Assembly (NCBI GenBank): GCA_013180625.2
Contig: SNVD02010047.1
Location: 248,001-312,000 of the forward strand
Direction of reading: 5' to 3'
Origin: Boswellia sacra
Lineage: Eukaryota; Streptophyta; Magnoliopsida; Sapindales; Burseraceae
DNA length: 64,000 nt
The notes under the pieces are model-generated. The model did no database searches, was not told the origin of the DNA, and saw nothing but the letters and a program-made list of their open reading frames with translations. Made by a program: the position numbers and the translations under genes. Shown in pieces: positions 11,513-22,300 of the stretch (its first letter is position 1; each line of letters begins with the position of its first letter).

Positions 11513-14100
11513 TCACACAACATCGCTAGAGCCTCTGTTGGAAGGCTGTCCATCATTGCTTTTCATCCGACGAAATATGGTTGACAGTGTGCGAGGAGTG
11601 ATAACTTGAATTGGTTTATCAGTCTCTCGAATCACACTGTAACAATATGCTCCCGAGAGTGTTCCGGTGACCGGTCCGAGCACATACACCCAAATTGCCT
11701 TATAGTATGAACTAGCTATTGCTGGTCCTAATGTCCTTGCTGGGTTCATAGATCCACCTGATACTGGTCTGAGGATGATGACTACATAACTTGTTAGTCT
11801 ACCTGGGGCTCAGTTTTTTGCCCTACGATTCTTTTGGTCTCTTTTTAGTTAATGTGTTTTGGAATCTATATTCAGTGTTAAAGCTTACATATTATTAAAA
11901 AACCGTTAAGAATGTGATTATAGTTTATCAAAATTTTGTTGGAAACTGGTTTTCGGCTTTCAAACGAAACAACTATTATTACTGTTTTAAATGTGCTTAC
12001 CCAGCCAAGATTGATGTTATGCATACTGAGGAACCAACTGCTATACCTGCTAACTCTCCTACCTGCATATAATGGAAAATAGTCAATTACTTTGAAACTC
12101 CAAGAAATGTTTAGAGAAAAAGCAATTCTGAATGTAAATCTCTAAGTAGAGTAAATGATATACTTACAGCTTTTGTATCGGTTGCGACAGCTGCAGTGAC
12201 GAACATCATACAAAATGTCACGATGATTTCCATGATCAGAGCTTGGAGATCTGTCCCAGATGGTGCTGTAACGCCAATGCGTTTAATTGGGTTCAACAAT
12301 ACACGCAATGCCATCGAGGCACAAAATGCTCCTGTTAATTGTGCTGCTGCGTAAAGAGGGACCTGGCAGATCATCAAATTTATTCCTTAATTAGTTTCTT
12401 CCTGAACTGGAAATCACGTTACAGGCATTCCCATTTAGTTTAGAGGGTCCATTATCATAAATACTCATCATAAAACCAAACGGGGGTTGGGGACATAGCT
12501 TAAATGCTGAATAGACTTGCTTGCTATTAGTTATTCTATTAATTGTATGCCTATTGACCCATGTGCATGCAGCATGCGGTGATCACTTGTCCCTTCATTG
12601 CATTATTGCAGTTTCTAGAATATATTTTCTTCCAAGTTCTAGCTAGCCCCATGTTGATCTATATTAAACTTTGCTCATGTAAAAGTTCCCAATAATTGGA
12701 GTTCTGTGGGTAAAATTTTGAGATGTATTTGAAAACTTATAAAAAATGAATTAGAAATTAAAATTGGTAGTCATATTTGAAGAACTTTTAGAAAAAATGA
12801 TGCTAATATGTTCTAGATCAAATATGTCAACTAGAGAAAAACACAAAAAATATTGGTGAAAATTTAGCCACAGTGTCTTTGATGTGAGAAAGCTCCTAAT
12901 TTCTTCATGAAAAATCTGAAACTTCTTTGAATTTTATACTCAAAGATTGTTATCAATTCGATGCATTAAAGGAATAGAGAAAGGAATTTTAAGATAGTTA
13001 AGATTGTCATCTTATGAAAAATTAGCTTACCTAAGGGATAAATCGGTTGCCAGATTTCATCATGTGATTAGATGTGCATTAATTCAATGCGTTTCCTCCA
13101 TAAATTATTCCCTTCTATATGTAATATATTGTAGCTTTCAGCTTTCAATTGTGTAATTGTTTTTGCTTAAAAAAGCCCCCATTTATGTGGCGGCTGATGC
13201 AGCAGGGTTTCGTGCCTCAGACCACACCATCTCAAGGAGACATGGGCTGTGGTCGATACGAGCCAAGGGCTCGACCCCACCCAGCCCACCAGACCCCCCA
13301 CTACCTTTCGTTGGACTGTGCTGTGCCTATCGGCAGAAGGACATGCACGAGTCATGGAGCATTACAAACAAGACAATTACCTACATCGATGAAACCTGAC
13401 ACTTCAAGCCAAAAAAGTTATAAAGTAATCCAATTTGTTTTCCTTGTTAATCTTTTGTTTGTTTGTTTTTGTTTTAATCATACTTTATCTTGTGATAAGA
13501 GGAACACCTATTGGCTGTAACACAAAACTAATAATAATGTACGTACTTGCTTCCATGGAAAATGCCTAACGGCAGCAAAAGCAACCGTCACGGCTGGGTT
13601 CATGTGTGCACCAGATACATGACCAACCGCATAGATCATTACAGTCACTATTAGCCCGCCAGCGACGGAGGCTCCGAGCTTCGGCAGTCTGTTTTCATCA
13701 CTTGCACTTATGCCAGCAGCACCACAGGTCACGAACACCAGCAGAAAGGTAGCTATTGTCTCTGCAAACACCTGCCACGTTCAGTATATTATATTTCTCA
13801 TCAGTTCTGTTCTCCCAATAGATACAAACAAAGATCAAACAAGACTGAAGAGGGCATGCATATGATATATTTTATTCATTTATATGCATGGAAGAAAAGG
13901 CAGCAAAAGATATCCAATAGAGAAATAGTATTGATTGTTTGTATGTGCATATATATAGTTACCTTTCTGAGAAAGCCAGAAGGGTAATACTTTCCCCACC
14001 AGAGACATAGTTTCAGCTTTTCTGATTTTGGGTTTTGCACTGAAACTAGATCAATGTCTGTATCACCTCGGTTGGTCAAGTTCGGATCTATTGTTGCCAT
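11513..14100 (-). CDS. NIP2;1: NIP aquaporin, Lsi1-type silicon/metalloid channel (5 exons)
   Basis: This is a nodulin-26-like intrinsic protein, a six-helix membrane channel for small uncharged solutes. Exons in transcript order: 14100-13963, 13771-13547, 12362-12168, 12062-12001, 11768-11513. The product has 291 residues, and the five-exon layout is typical of NIPs. The NPA motifs are at 104-106 and 215-217, with exactly 108 residues between them. Aligned with rice Lsi1, the ar/R filter residues are Gly84, Ser203, Gly212 and Arg218. G-S-G-R plus a 108-residue spacing is the published signature of silicon-permeable NIPs (NIP-III), which also pass boric acid and arsenite. Silicon transport by this protein is inferred. 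N- and C-terminal tails are cytosolic in the family. The gene is convergent with SMC4. Confidence 0.93.
13185..13410. other. GC-rich island inside NIP intron 2
   Basis: Within the 1184-bp intron (12363-13546), about 220 bp are clearly richer in G and C, with C-runs around 13275-13305, than the AT-rich intron around them. Open frames exist but I recognise no protein. An inserted fragment (SINE, organellar DNA or processed sequence) is possible, but no terminal repeats or duplications are evident. Confidence 0.4.
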
Positions 14101-14180
14101 GTTGAGTTTGGAATATTGAAACTGAGAAGAACCCTTTTGAGTTCAAGAGTTTTGAGTGCAGGGAGAGTGAGAGAAAGAGG

Positions 14181-14192
14181 TTAATAAGCCAT
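14181..14192 (-). other. Possible 3-codon uORF upstream of the NIP gene
   Basis: On the minus strand, ATG GCT TAT TAA lies about 80 nt before the NIP start codon and about 40 nt after a TATA-like sequence. If transcription starts about 30 nt past that TATA, this uORF is very near the 5' end and may be skipped or excluded. Its function is unproven. Confidence 0.25.
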
Positions 14193-14229
14193 GGCTACCT
14201 TCAATTGCTTAAGCTGAATATGGAACCCA

Positions 14230-14236
14230 ATTTATA
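14230..14236 (-). promoter_or_regulatory. TATA-like box of the NIP gene
   Basis: TATAAAT reads on the minus strand about 130 bp upstream of the NIP ATG. A start about 30 nt downstream would give a 5'UTR near 100 nt. It was assigned from position and consensus only. Confidence 0.45.
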
Positions 14237-14239
14237 AGC

Positions 14240-15681
14240 AAAATTTATCACCGCCCGAAAGTATGTGTCTGCCTGTAGTTGGGGAAAAGAGCATCAAATA
14301 TTAAAAGAAAGCATTAGATACCTACGGTCCACAGTTCATCAGCTTTTTATAATGGTTAAAAGGGTCCATTTTATTAGAAAAATCAATTATTTTTACCCAA
14401 CTACAGTCTGTGCAACGCTGTAATTTACATTGTCACCACCTGATAGGAGAAGGGGTTCCTTCCATCAGTTTCAATATGTGTTTAATTAATGGATTAATCT
14501 ATGCATGAGACTGACCAAGCCATTAAGTACCAAGATAATGAAAAGAAAGCCCAGCACCCGGATTTCTTGTTATATCTGCCTATAATCGAAAGATTATATC
14601 CATTAATCAATACACATTATTATTATACTTGTAGGGGAGCACACGTTATTCTCATTCGTCAATCAATTATGTACAAAGTAATGTGTGAGTCTGATGAAGT
14701 TGTTGTTTGAAAGATTATTCTCATTGGTTAATGATACATTAATGTATGAGACCGACAGGTTGTCTCAAAAGATAATAAAAACAAAGGCTAATACGTATGT
14801 TTCTTGAAGTCATCAACTTCTAAATTTTATTGAGGATGATAATTGGAATTTTGTACAAGTAGCACTCCATATTCATTCGAGAAGAAAATAACTACACTTA
14901 GATTTTATTGAAATAAAGTAAATTCTATCCCTCTAAAGAAACCACGAATTAAGTAACAATAACATACTTTCTTTCAAAATATTATTACTTCGATTTTAAT
15001 CTTATTGAAAAGCTATGGAGATTATAGTGACATAGTTGTATCTTTGGTAGAAGCCAAATATATAAAATGTTTGGTAATGCTAGGCTAAGTGCAAGACTCT
15101 TACATTTCATGATCATTCTTTGTTCATATACACATATAATTAACTTGATTTCGAAAATTGTAAAATAAGAGTAAGAAATAAAAAATGTTTGATAGATTTT
15201 TTAGAGAATAAAAACATATTTGAGACCATTCTTGACAGGGATATATATATATTTCGGAGAACTAGAATGTGTGTGTGGTCTTATTTTCTAAATTTTGTTT
15301 ATCATAAACTGGTAGAATTTTAAATCCAATTTTAGTTTAAATTTTCTAATCAAAGGGTAAATTTCGTTGGAACGAAAGACACCTCTTTCCCTTTTAAGAA
15401 GGCGATCAAAATCATAAAACAATTCCGAACGATTTGAGATAATATAACATGGAAGATGAAAATTTTGGCAAAAGTTTTTAAAAAAAAAAATTTCCCGCAT
15501 TTAATACGTAGACCATTATTACGTGGGGTAATTGATAGTAAAAGGAGAGATAGACATGTGTTACAATAAAGGAGGAGGGTGATGAAAGATGACGATATAA
15601 TGATGTTTTATTTATTCTCAATTTTTCAAACAATTCGAAGTGGTTGAAGTTATATGCACTCTCAGTACTATTCTCTTGACC
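14240..15681. other. AT-rich intergenic DNA with a degenerate short repeat
   Basis: No gene was recognised. Around 14480-14785 a phrase resembling 'attctcattggttaatg...gtatgagaccgac' recurs about three times at roughly 60-70 bp spacing in diverged form (second copy near 14646, third near 14714), suggesting an old short tandem duplication. The rest is low-complexity AT-rich sequence. Confidence 0.4.
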
Positions 15682-15690
15682 CATTCTTTG

Positions 15691-16863
15691 TGGCAATCAT
15701 CACAAACTAGCCCTAAGGTTTGTGAATCTATCACTAACAAGGTTTAACAATTTTAATCAAGGACTCCCTCGATATTTTAGAAATTCATCAAAGTCGACCC
15801 TGGGTAGCACATTTGGTTAACTATCGTTAGTTTGAACCTGAAATTACCTTTTTACCCTTATTTAGCAATTTTAAATAATTACAAAAGAAATAAGTGAATC
15901 CAAAACAGGCAAATTTTTCTAAAAATCTTCTGATCTACCTCCTATATGACTCCTCCCACTACTCAAGAGAATAACAAAAAAGAAAAAGAAAAATTGAAAT
16001 TAAAACAAGTCTTATGCCAAAACAACAAAAGTTTGAGTACCACACAAATCTGAAAAATAGTTAATTTTAAACTCTGTTATTTTATGAATTTAAATCCTGT
16101 TTTCTGTGTTACACATTTTCCAATGCAATTTACACTCAATCTCAACCATATATCTTTTTTAAAATTCAAAATAATTCAAAATCAACCATATATTTTTAAA
16201 TTCAATTGAAAACAAAAATACTGAATTCATAAAAGAACACACTAGTTTATGCCTTGCTATTATGGTGGTTGCCACCTTGTTATGGTGGTGTCTTCGATGG
16301 CTACATTGGTGAGGTTGTTGAAAGAGGAGGCATTTTTGTAGATTTTGTGGTTGATGGGGCCTATCAAAAGTGCATGATGGTAAAACGACTTTGGGATGGA
16401 GGATTGATTGTGTAGAAATTGGGTTATGGACTTTTAAGAGTTTATGCGCAATATCAATGGTTTGCTTCTGGCTTGTCGTTGTTAGCTATTTTTTGGTGAT
16501 GCAGCACTGGGTTGTGCGTTTGGCGTGGTGGTGCGATGAGTTGCAAAATTGATTTATATTATGTAGATTTATTGTGAATATAATTTTTGTAAAAGGAAGA
16601 ATGATTTGAGTTTCGATAGAGTTTGCAATTGAATATTTTAGGATTTGCATCTGGTTTAGTTCTAGAATTGGGGCTGACAATAATAATTTAATAAAGTTCC
16701 AATATTAACCTTATTATGTTAACTTCAAATAATGGATTCTGTCAATAGGTAGTATTTCTAATGTATTTCTAGAAGTTTAGGGGAGTTTTTGATTAAAATT
16801 ATCAAACTTAGTTTTTTTAGCGATGAATTAACAAACCTGAAGGGTAGTTTGTGATGATTGCCC
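15691..16863. mobile_element. Non-autonomous MULE-like TIR element (1173 bp)
   Basis: The left end begins TGGCAATCATCACAAACTA and the right end, read in reverse complement, begins GGGCAATCATCACAAACTA. Similarity between the two ends continues inward for roughly 80-100 bp. Identical 9-bp direct repeats (cattctttg) flank the element at 15682-15690 and 16864-16872. A 9-bp target duplication with long inverted repeats is characteristic of Mutator-like elements. No transposase frame is present, so it is non-autonomous. It lies about 1.6 kb upstream of the NIP gene. Confidence 0.88.
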
Positions 16864-16879
16864 CATTCTTTGAGATAGA

Positions 16880-17825
16880 GTCGTTATTTAAATTTTAATG
16901 AATTATTGTACTACTTAACATGTTTTCATAGTCAAGATATTAAATACAAATAATTGATATAATTTTAATTGCTACGAATTTGATTAAAGTTAAAAAAACT
17001 ATAAAATATACAAAATTTGTTGACAACCTATATGAGTTAAAAATTGATATAATCTTTTGCATGTCATTTTTCCCCTTAATTTCAAGCAAAAATTTCTTCT
17101 ATGAATGGTATTAGAGGGCTTAAATTATTAATGTTAAACCTAAATCTATGAGCTTAAACTTTAAAAAGTGGCAAACTTTAATTTGGTATCAGAGTCATTC
17201 TGATCCAACTGGTTGCAAGTTCCAATCTCCTTCATATCATTTTAGACCTGTCTTGGTATGTGAAGGTTATTGGATTTGGTTCACATGGCACTAATATTTA
17301 ATATATGATCCAGCTTTATTGTGAAAGAAGTACATGTACACATGAAATGCTTAAAGTTAAAAAAGTTTATTCATTTCTCTTTTATTTAAATATAGGGTAT
17401 ACTTCGTCATTAAAAAAATAATTTTATATATTGAATTTGGAGAAGGAAAGATCTGTGAAAACTTTTTATTTATTTATTTATTCTGTAATTGGAGATTTAG
17501 ATGATGATTTTTATAGATAAATAGTATAAAGAAAATAGAGACATATCATAAAATTATCTTTTATATGTGATATGTAATAATTATTCATCTTTTACAAATA
17601 AATTTTTGTTTTAAAGTCTAAAGTTTCAGTAGGCTATAGGTAAGAGATTAATTTTTGAAGCAAGATTATAAGAAATATAATTATTTGTTTTCATATAAAT
17701 TTACTTATTTTCTTCCAAAATACTCTACTCAGGTTTTAGTTGTGATGTTATTAATATTATTTTTTTAAACAATTGTATTTAAAAAAAGAGACGTGAGTAC
17801 TTCAATTTAAGTTCAATTTAAGGAT
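16880..17825. other. AT-rich DNA with a tRNA-Met PBS-like fragment
   Basis: No gene is seen. At 17184-17194 the sequence TGGTATCAGAG matches the primer-binding site many plant LTR retrotransposons use to pair with initiator tRNA-Met. It is followed by a phrase like 'caagttccaatctcc' that often sits beside it. No LTRs or coding domains were found, so this is at most a remnant. The part from about 16960 resembles 21640-21800. Confidence 0.4.
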
Positions 17826-18881
17826 GTAGATATGAGTCCATCCTTGGAAAGGGGAAGATTTTGCTATTTTTAGTCAAAGTTTCATCCTTCTTTTATCTAA
17901 CCAAATCAAATCTTTTAAAGAAGGTTTTATAAAGATCGTTATAAAAGTCCACACCATCTATTTACGTGATGGCGAAAATTTCTACATAAAAGAATTTATT
18001 ATTTTTTCTTTATTCGTAACTTTTTTTTCCTTTTACGATAAATTATTAAGAACTTCTATAATTAATCATCTAATCATTCTTGAAAATCATAATGAGAATT
18101 GAGGGTGTGTTTATTTTACTGGTTAAAATAGTATTAGATTACAGTAAATACTAGTCGTATGTTTGAATAAATTTTACATTGCATAAGATTGTGTTAGTGA
18201 GTAGATAAGATCGCACTATTTTGAAAATAATAATACTATACTTATGAAGTTTGGATAGAAAGATATCATGTAGCATTGAGAGACTAGAAAATGAATATAA
18301 AAAGTAATTATAATAAATGTTCATGGGTAATATGACATTGAATGAGTAATGCCATATCAACTTTGTGTATAATTAGTGCATGTATGAGCCCACCCTTGGA
18401 AAGGAGAAGATTTTGCTATTTTTAGTCAATCTTTTATCTACCCAAATCAAATCTCTTAAATAAGGTTTTATAATGAGTCGTTATAAAAGTCCCCACCATT
18501 TACTTAAAGTGATGGTGAAACTATAATTTTAAATTCTATAAAAAAAGAATTTATTATTTTTTTATTTGTAATTTTTCTTCCTTTTACGGTAAATTATTAA
18601 GAACTTATATAATTAATCATCTAATCATTCATGAAAATCGGAATGAGAATTGAGGGGTGTGTTTACTTTACAGGTTAAAGTAGTATTGGATTACAATAAA
18701 TACTAGTTGTATGTTTGAATAAATTTTACATGCATAAGGCTGTGTTAGTGGTTAGATAGGATTGCACTATTTCAAAAATAATAATATTATACTTACAAAG
18801 TCTATATACAAAATTTGTACACAAAGGTTATAATGTAGCATTTACTGAATAGGGAATGAATATAAAAAGTCAATATAATAA

Positions 18882-19073
18882 CAATATACTACACTTACAA
18901 AATCTGTAAACAATGTTTATATACAAAGTTGATGCAACATCAAGTGAATGGAAATGTTATTCTGAGTTGTCAATGTAATAAATGCTGATAAGTCATGTCG
19001 CATTGAATTAGTTATGCCACATCAACTTTGTACATAAACTTTGCCTACGGACTCTGTAAGTGTAGCATTACTC
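18882..19073. mobile_element. Nested MITE (192 bp) with 9-bp target duplication
   Basis: The left arm contains TACTACACTTACAAAATCTG and the right arm in reverse complement contains TGCTACACTTACAGAGTCCG; both arms run on to ACAAAGTTGATG, giving about 45-bp inverted repeats. Direct repeats atataataa flank it at 18873-18881 and 19074-19082. The empty site is visible in neighbouring array units, where 'caatataataaatgttcat' is uninterrupted. The TIR plus 9-bp duplication suggests a MULE-derived MITE. It inserted into one unit after or during array formation. Confidence 0.88.
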
Positions 19074-20148
19074 ATATAATAAATGTTCATAGGTAATGTA
19101 ACATTGAATAAGTGATGTCACATTAACTTTGTCTACAAGATTATATATATGAGCCCACCCTTGAAAGGGAAAAGATTTTGCTATTTTTAGTCAAAGTTTT
19201 ATCCTTCTTTTATTTACCCAGATCAAACCTTATAAAGAAAGTTTAAAAATGAGTTGTTATAAAAATCCCCACCATTTACTTAAATGATGGTGAAACTATA
19301 ATTTTAAATTCTATATAAAAGAATTTATTATTCTTTTCTTCATTTGTAACTTTTTTTCCCTTTACAGGAGTTTAAATTATTAAGAACTTAAATTATTAAG
19401 AACTTATATAATTAATCATCTAATCATTCATGAAAATTGGAATGACAATTAGGTTGTGTTTATTTTACAGGTTAAAACAATCTTGGATTACAATAAATAC
19501 TAGTCATATGTTTGAATAACTTTTACATTGTATAAGATTGTGTTAGTGAGCAGATAAGATCACTCTATTTCAAAAATAATAATATTACACTTACAAAGTA
19601 TGTGTACAAAATTTGTATATAAATGTACAATGTAGCATGAGTGAATAGAAAATAAATATAAAAAGTCAATATGATAAATGTTTATAGGTAATGTGACATT
19701 AAATAAGTAATGTTATATCAACTTTGTATACAAGGGTGTATATATGAGCCCACCCTTGAAAGGGAAAAGATTTTGCTATTTTTAATCGAAGTTTCATCTT
19801 TTTTTATCAACCCAAATCAAACCTTTTAAAGAAGGTTTTATAATGATTTGTTATAGAAGTCCCCATCATTAATTTAAGTGAGGTGAAACTATAATTTTAA
19901 ATTCTATATAAAAGAATTTATTTTTTTCTTCATTTGTAACTTTTTTTCCTTTTGCAGGAGTTTAAATTATTAAGAACTATTTAATTAATCATCTAATCAT
20001 TCATGAAAGTCGGAATAAGAATTGATGGTGTGTTTATTTTGGGGGTTAAAATAATATTGGATTACAATAAATACTAGTCATATGTTTGAATAACTTTTAC
20101 GTTGTATAAGATTGTGTTAGTGAGCAGATAAGATCACACTACTTCAAA

Positions 20149-20324
20149 AATAGTAATACTACACCTACAAAGTCTGTATACAAAGGTATAGTGTAGCATT
20201 AAGTGAATAGGGAATAAATATAAAAAGTCAATATAATAAATGTTCATGGGTAATGTGACATTAAATAAGTGATACCACATAAATTTTGTATATAAAGTTT
20301 TGTAAGTATAGTATTATTCATTCA
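20149..20324. mobile_element. Related MITE copy at the array's right end
   Basis: The last unit ends in a fuller copy of the same family. The left arm has 'atactacacctacaaagtctg'-like sequence and the right arm, reversed, has 'atactatacttacaaaac', with the same interior as the other units. In the first three units this element breaks off within its right arm, where the next unit starts. Target duplications could not be fixed. Confidence 0.55.
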
Positions 20325-20334
20325 GAAAAAGTAA

Positions 20335-21930
20335 TGTAGTGTTCACCCTTGGGTTTAAGCTGTATAAGAGAGGTTGGTCTCTCCAAAAACACTATTTAAA
20401 TTGAATAATTTTTTAATTAAAATAATTAATAATAAGTTATTAAAATTATTTATAATATTTAATTAAATGTTTTTCATCTTTATTTTTAATGATTTACAAA
20501 ATTTTGAATATTAATTAAATTAAATAAGATATTTAAAGTAATTTAAATAATTTGATAATAAAATTTGAATTTGTCATTATATGAAATTGGGTAGTCTTAA
20601 TGTGTTCCTTAAGGGCACAAATGAATTTAACTTCTCATACTTTACGTTCTTTCATGATTTTTTTATTTTATTTAAGACTTAATTTAAGACATCTTCATCT
20701 GAATGGAAAAAACTAAAAATTTTAGCTTTTATCTTAATGTAAATGAATGAATTATTTATTACTCATTTGATTTTCTTAATTGCCCTCATAAAAATTTATG
20801 TATGACCAGTTTATATATAACACAATATTTTAATTAAATTATTTATTTCTAATTTTATTTTATGATTCTCTATATATTGTTAAAATTATTTCATAGTCAT
20901 TTAGCTTATTTATATATCAAATTATTAACAAAAAAACTTCTTTATCTAATTATACACATTTAAATAAATTAAATTCATAATAAATTTTGATATGTAAATA
21001 TTTTTACTATATGAAATTAATAAGGATAAATATGTAAAACTATTAGTTTTCAAAAATTTCAATACACATATTAAAATAAAAAAATAAATATCATTTAGAT
21101 TTTTATATTCAGAGTTATTTAGATTTCAATTTAATTTAAATATATTTAGATTCATAAAAAAAATCACCTCTTAAGTCCTAAAAAATTGTGTAAGTTCCTC
21201 TCTAAAAACTATAAATTATCTAGAAGATTGTATTAAAATAATTAAATGCACAAATTTCAAATGAATCTATACAATTTTAAAAGGTATAACATGTGTTTTT
21301 ATGATATAATTTAAGACTACCTTATAAAAGTTTGAACTCTAAACAGTACGATATTAAACCAAGCTTGGTATTGTACTATATTTATCCAATATTATCTGAG
21401 TCCTATCCAATACAATTCTAATTAAACATTGCAAAGGATTAAGGGGGTGGGAGGGCTGCAAAATACGAAGGAATTAGGAATTATTAATGATTTAAGGAGA
21501 ATAATAATTTTGTGAACAAAGTTGAATATATAATTAATACAAAAAGTGTTGAATTTATTATTACACATGTTTATCAAATATTTTATTTTATAAATCGACA
21601 TTTAAGGGAAATCTATTAGATTCAACTAATAAAGTAATGGATAAGTATTTAATTGAATAAAAGAAAACTATGAAAAATTAAAAATTTTGTTGACAATCTA
21701 TAATATATATATAAGTAGATTACTACTATTAGAAATAATTCATCTTTACAAGTCCATTTTTCCCTCTTAATTTCCAAACAAAAAAAAGAACTTCTTTTAT
21801 TTATTTTTTTTATGCAATCAAACATTGAAATAAAAAATTTTTATTAGCACTACGTATAGATTATTTTTAAACTTAGAAATGCTGTGTTAGGTAAAAATTA
21901 ATCATAAACAATGTAATAAGACGTTTACTT
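20335..21930. other. Very AT-rich intergenic DNA
   Basis: No gene or bounded element was recognised. From about 21640 to 21800 the sequence resembles 16960-17110 (shared phrases 'ttgttgacaa' and 'catttttcccnnttaatttc'), which marks the start of a diverged segmental copy of the array's left flank. Confidence 0.45.
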
Positions 21931-21940
21931 ATTAGAAAAA

Positions 21941-22063
21941 TGAGAAAATCTGCTATATATCTGCTGCACTGCAGCGGATGCAATCAGGGGCCACCACGTA
22001 GACGCCTAAGTGGCACGTTCTGGGTCGTCCGCTACAATGCAATGGATGTGCCGCATATTTTCT
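21941..22063. mobile_element. GC-rich hairpin MITE (123 bp)
   Basis: The two halves are imperfect inverted complements over nearly their whole length (CTGCACTGCAGCGGA on the left against TTGCATTGTAGCGGA from the right), so a transcript would fold into one long hairpin. Direct repeats ttagaaaaa flank it at 21932-21940 and 22064-22072. It is far more GC-rich than its surroundings. The features fit a small fold-back or MULE-type MITE. The terminal two bases of the arms do not pair exactly. Confidence 0.65.
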
Positions 22064-22118
22064 TTAGAAAAAGAGTGATGCATGAGAAATTTCATTCGAG
22101 GGTGTACGTGAGTAATGA

Positions 22119-22300
22119 CTAATGAGCCCGACTCATTGAAGAGAAAGTTTCGCTATTTTTGTCAAACATTTCAAACTTCTTTTATTTCCTCATATAAAAC
22201 CTATTAAAGAAGGTTTTATAACGAGTTGTTATAGACAGCCCCCATCATTGACTGAAGTGATAATTTTAAATTCTATACATTTTACTATTCTTTCCCTTCG
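22119..22300. repeat. Diverged fifth copy of the array unit's left part
   Basis: The sequence starts 'aatgagcccgactcattgaa' and continues with recognisable versions of the unit's blocks (gctatttttgtcaaa, 'aagaaggttttataacgagttgttata', 'gataattttaaattctata'). It then loses similarity before the MITE arm. It sits about 1.8 kb from the main array, next to sequence resembling the array's left flank. Confidence 0.65.

Larger units (their letters stand above)
17831..20331. repeat. Tandem array of four ~0.57-kb units
   Basis: Four units begin with a phrase close to 'atgagcccacccttgaaagg' at about 17832, 18383, 19149 and 19743. Each continues through shared blocks: 'gattttgctatttttagtca', a conserved segment around 'taaaagtccccaccatt', 'ttaattaatcatctaatcatt' and 'gtatgtttgaataaattttac'. 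Each ends in an arm of a MITE-like inverted repeat. Spacings are about 551, 766, 594 and 590 bp. The 766-bp unit is long because of a nested 192-bp MITE plus its 9-bp duplication; without these it is about 565 bp. No protein is encoded. Confidence 0.88.

Noticed and set aside
13149..13520. 123-codon open frame in NIP intron 2
   Set aside because: It lies inside an intron defined by conserved exons, has no family features and results from the local GC-rich composition.
17184..17230. Intact LTR retrotransposon starting at the TGGTATCAGAG site
   Set aside because: No LTR pair, polypurine tract or gag/pol coding sequence could be found; recorded only as a PBS-like remnant.
20336..20625. Possible MITE between 'gtgttcacccttggg' and 'gtgttccttaagggcac'
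   Set aside because: The two ends are not inverted complements and no target duplication was seen.
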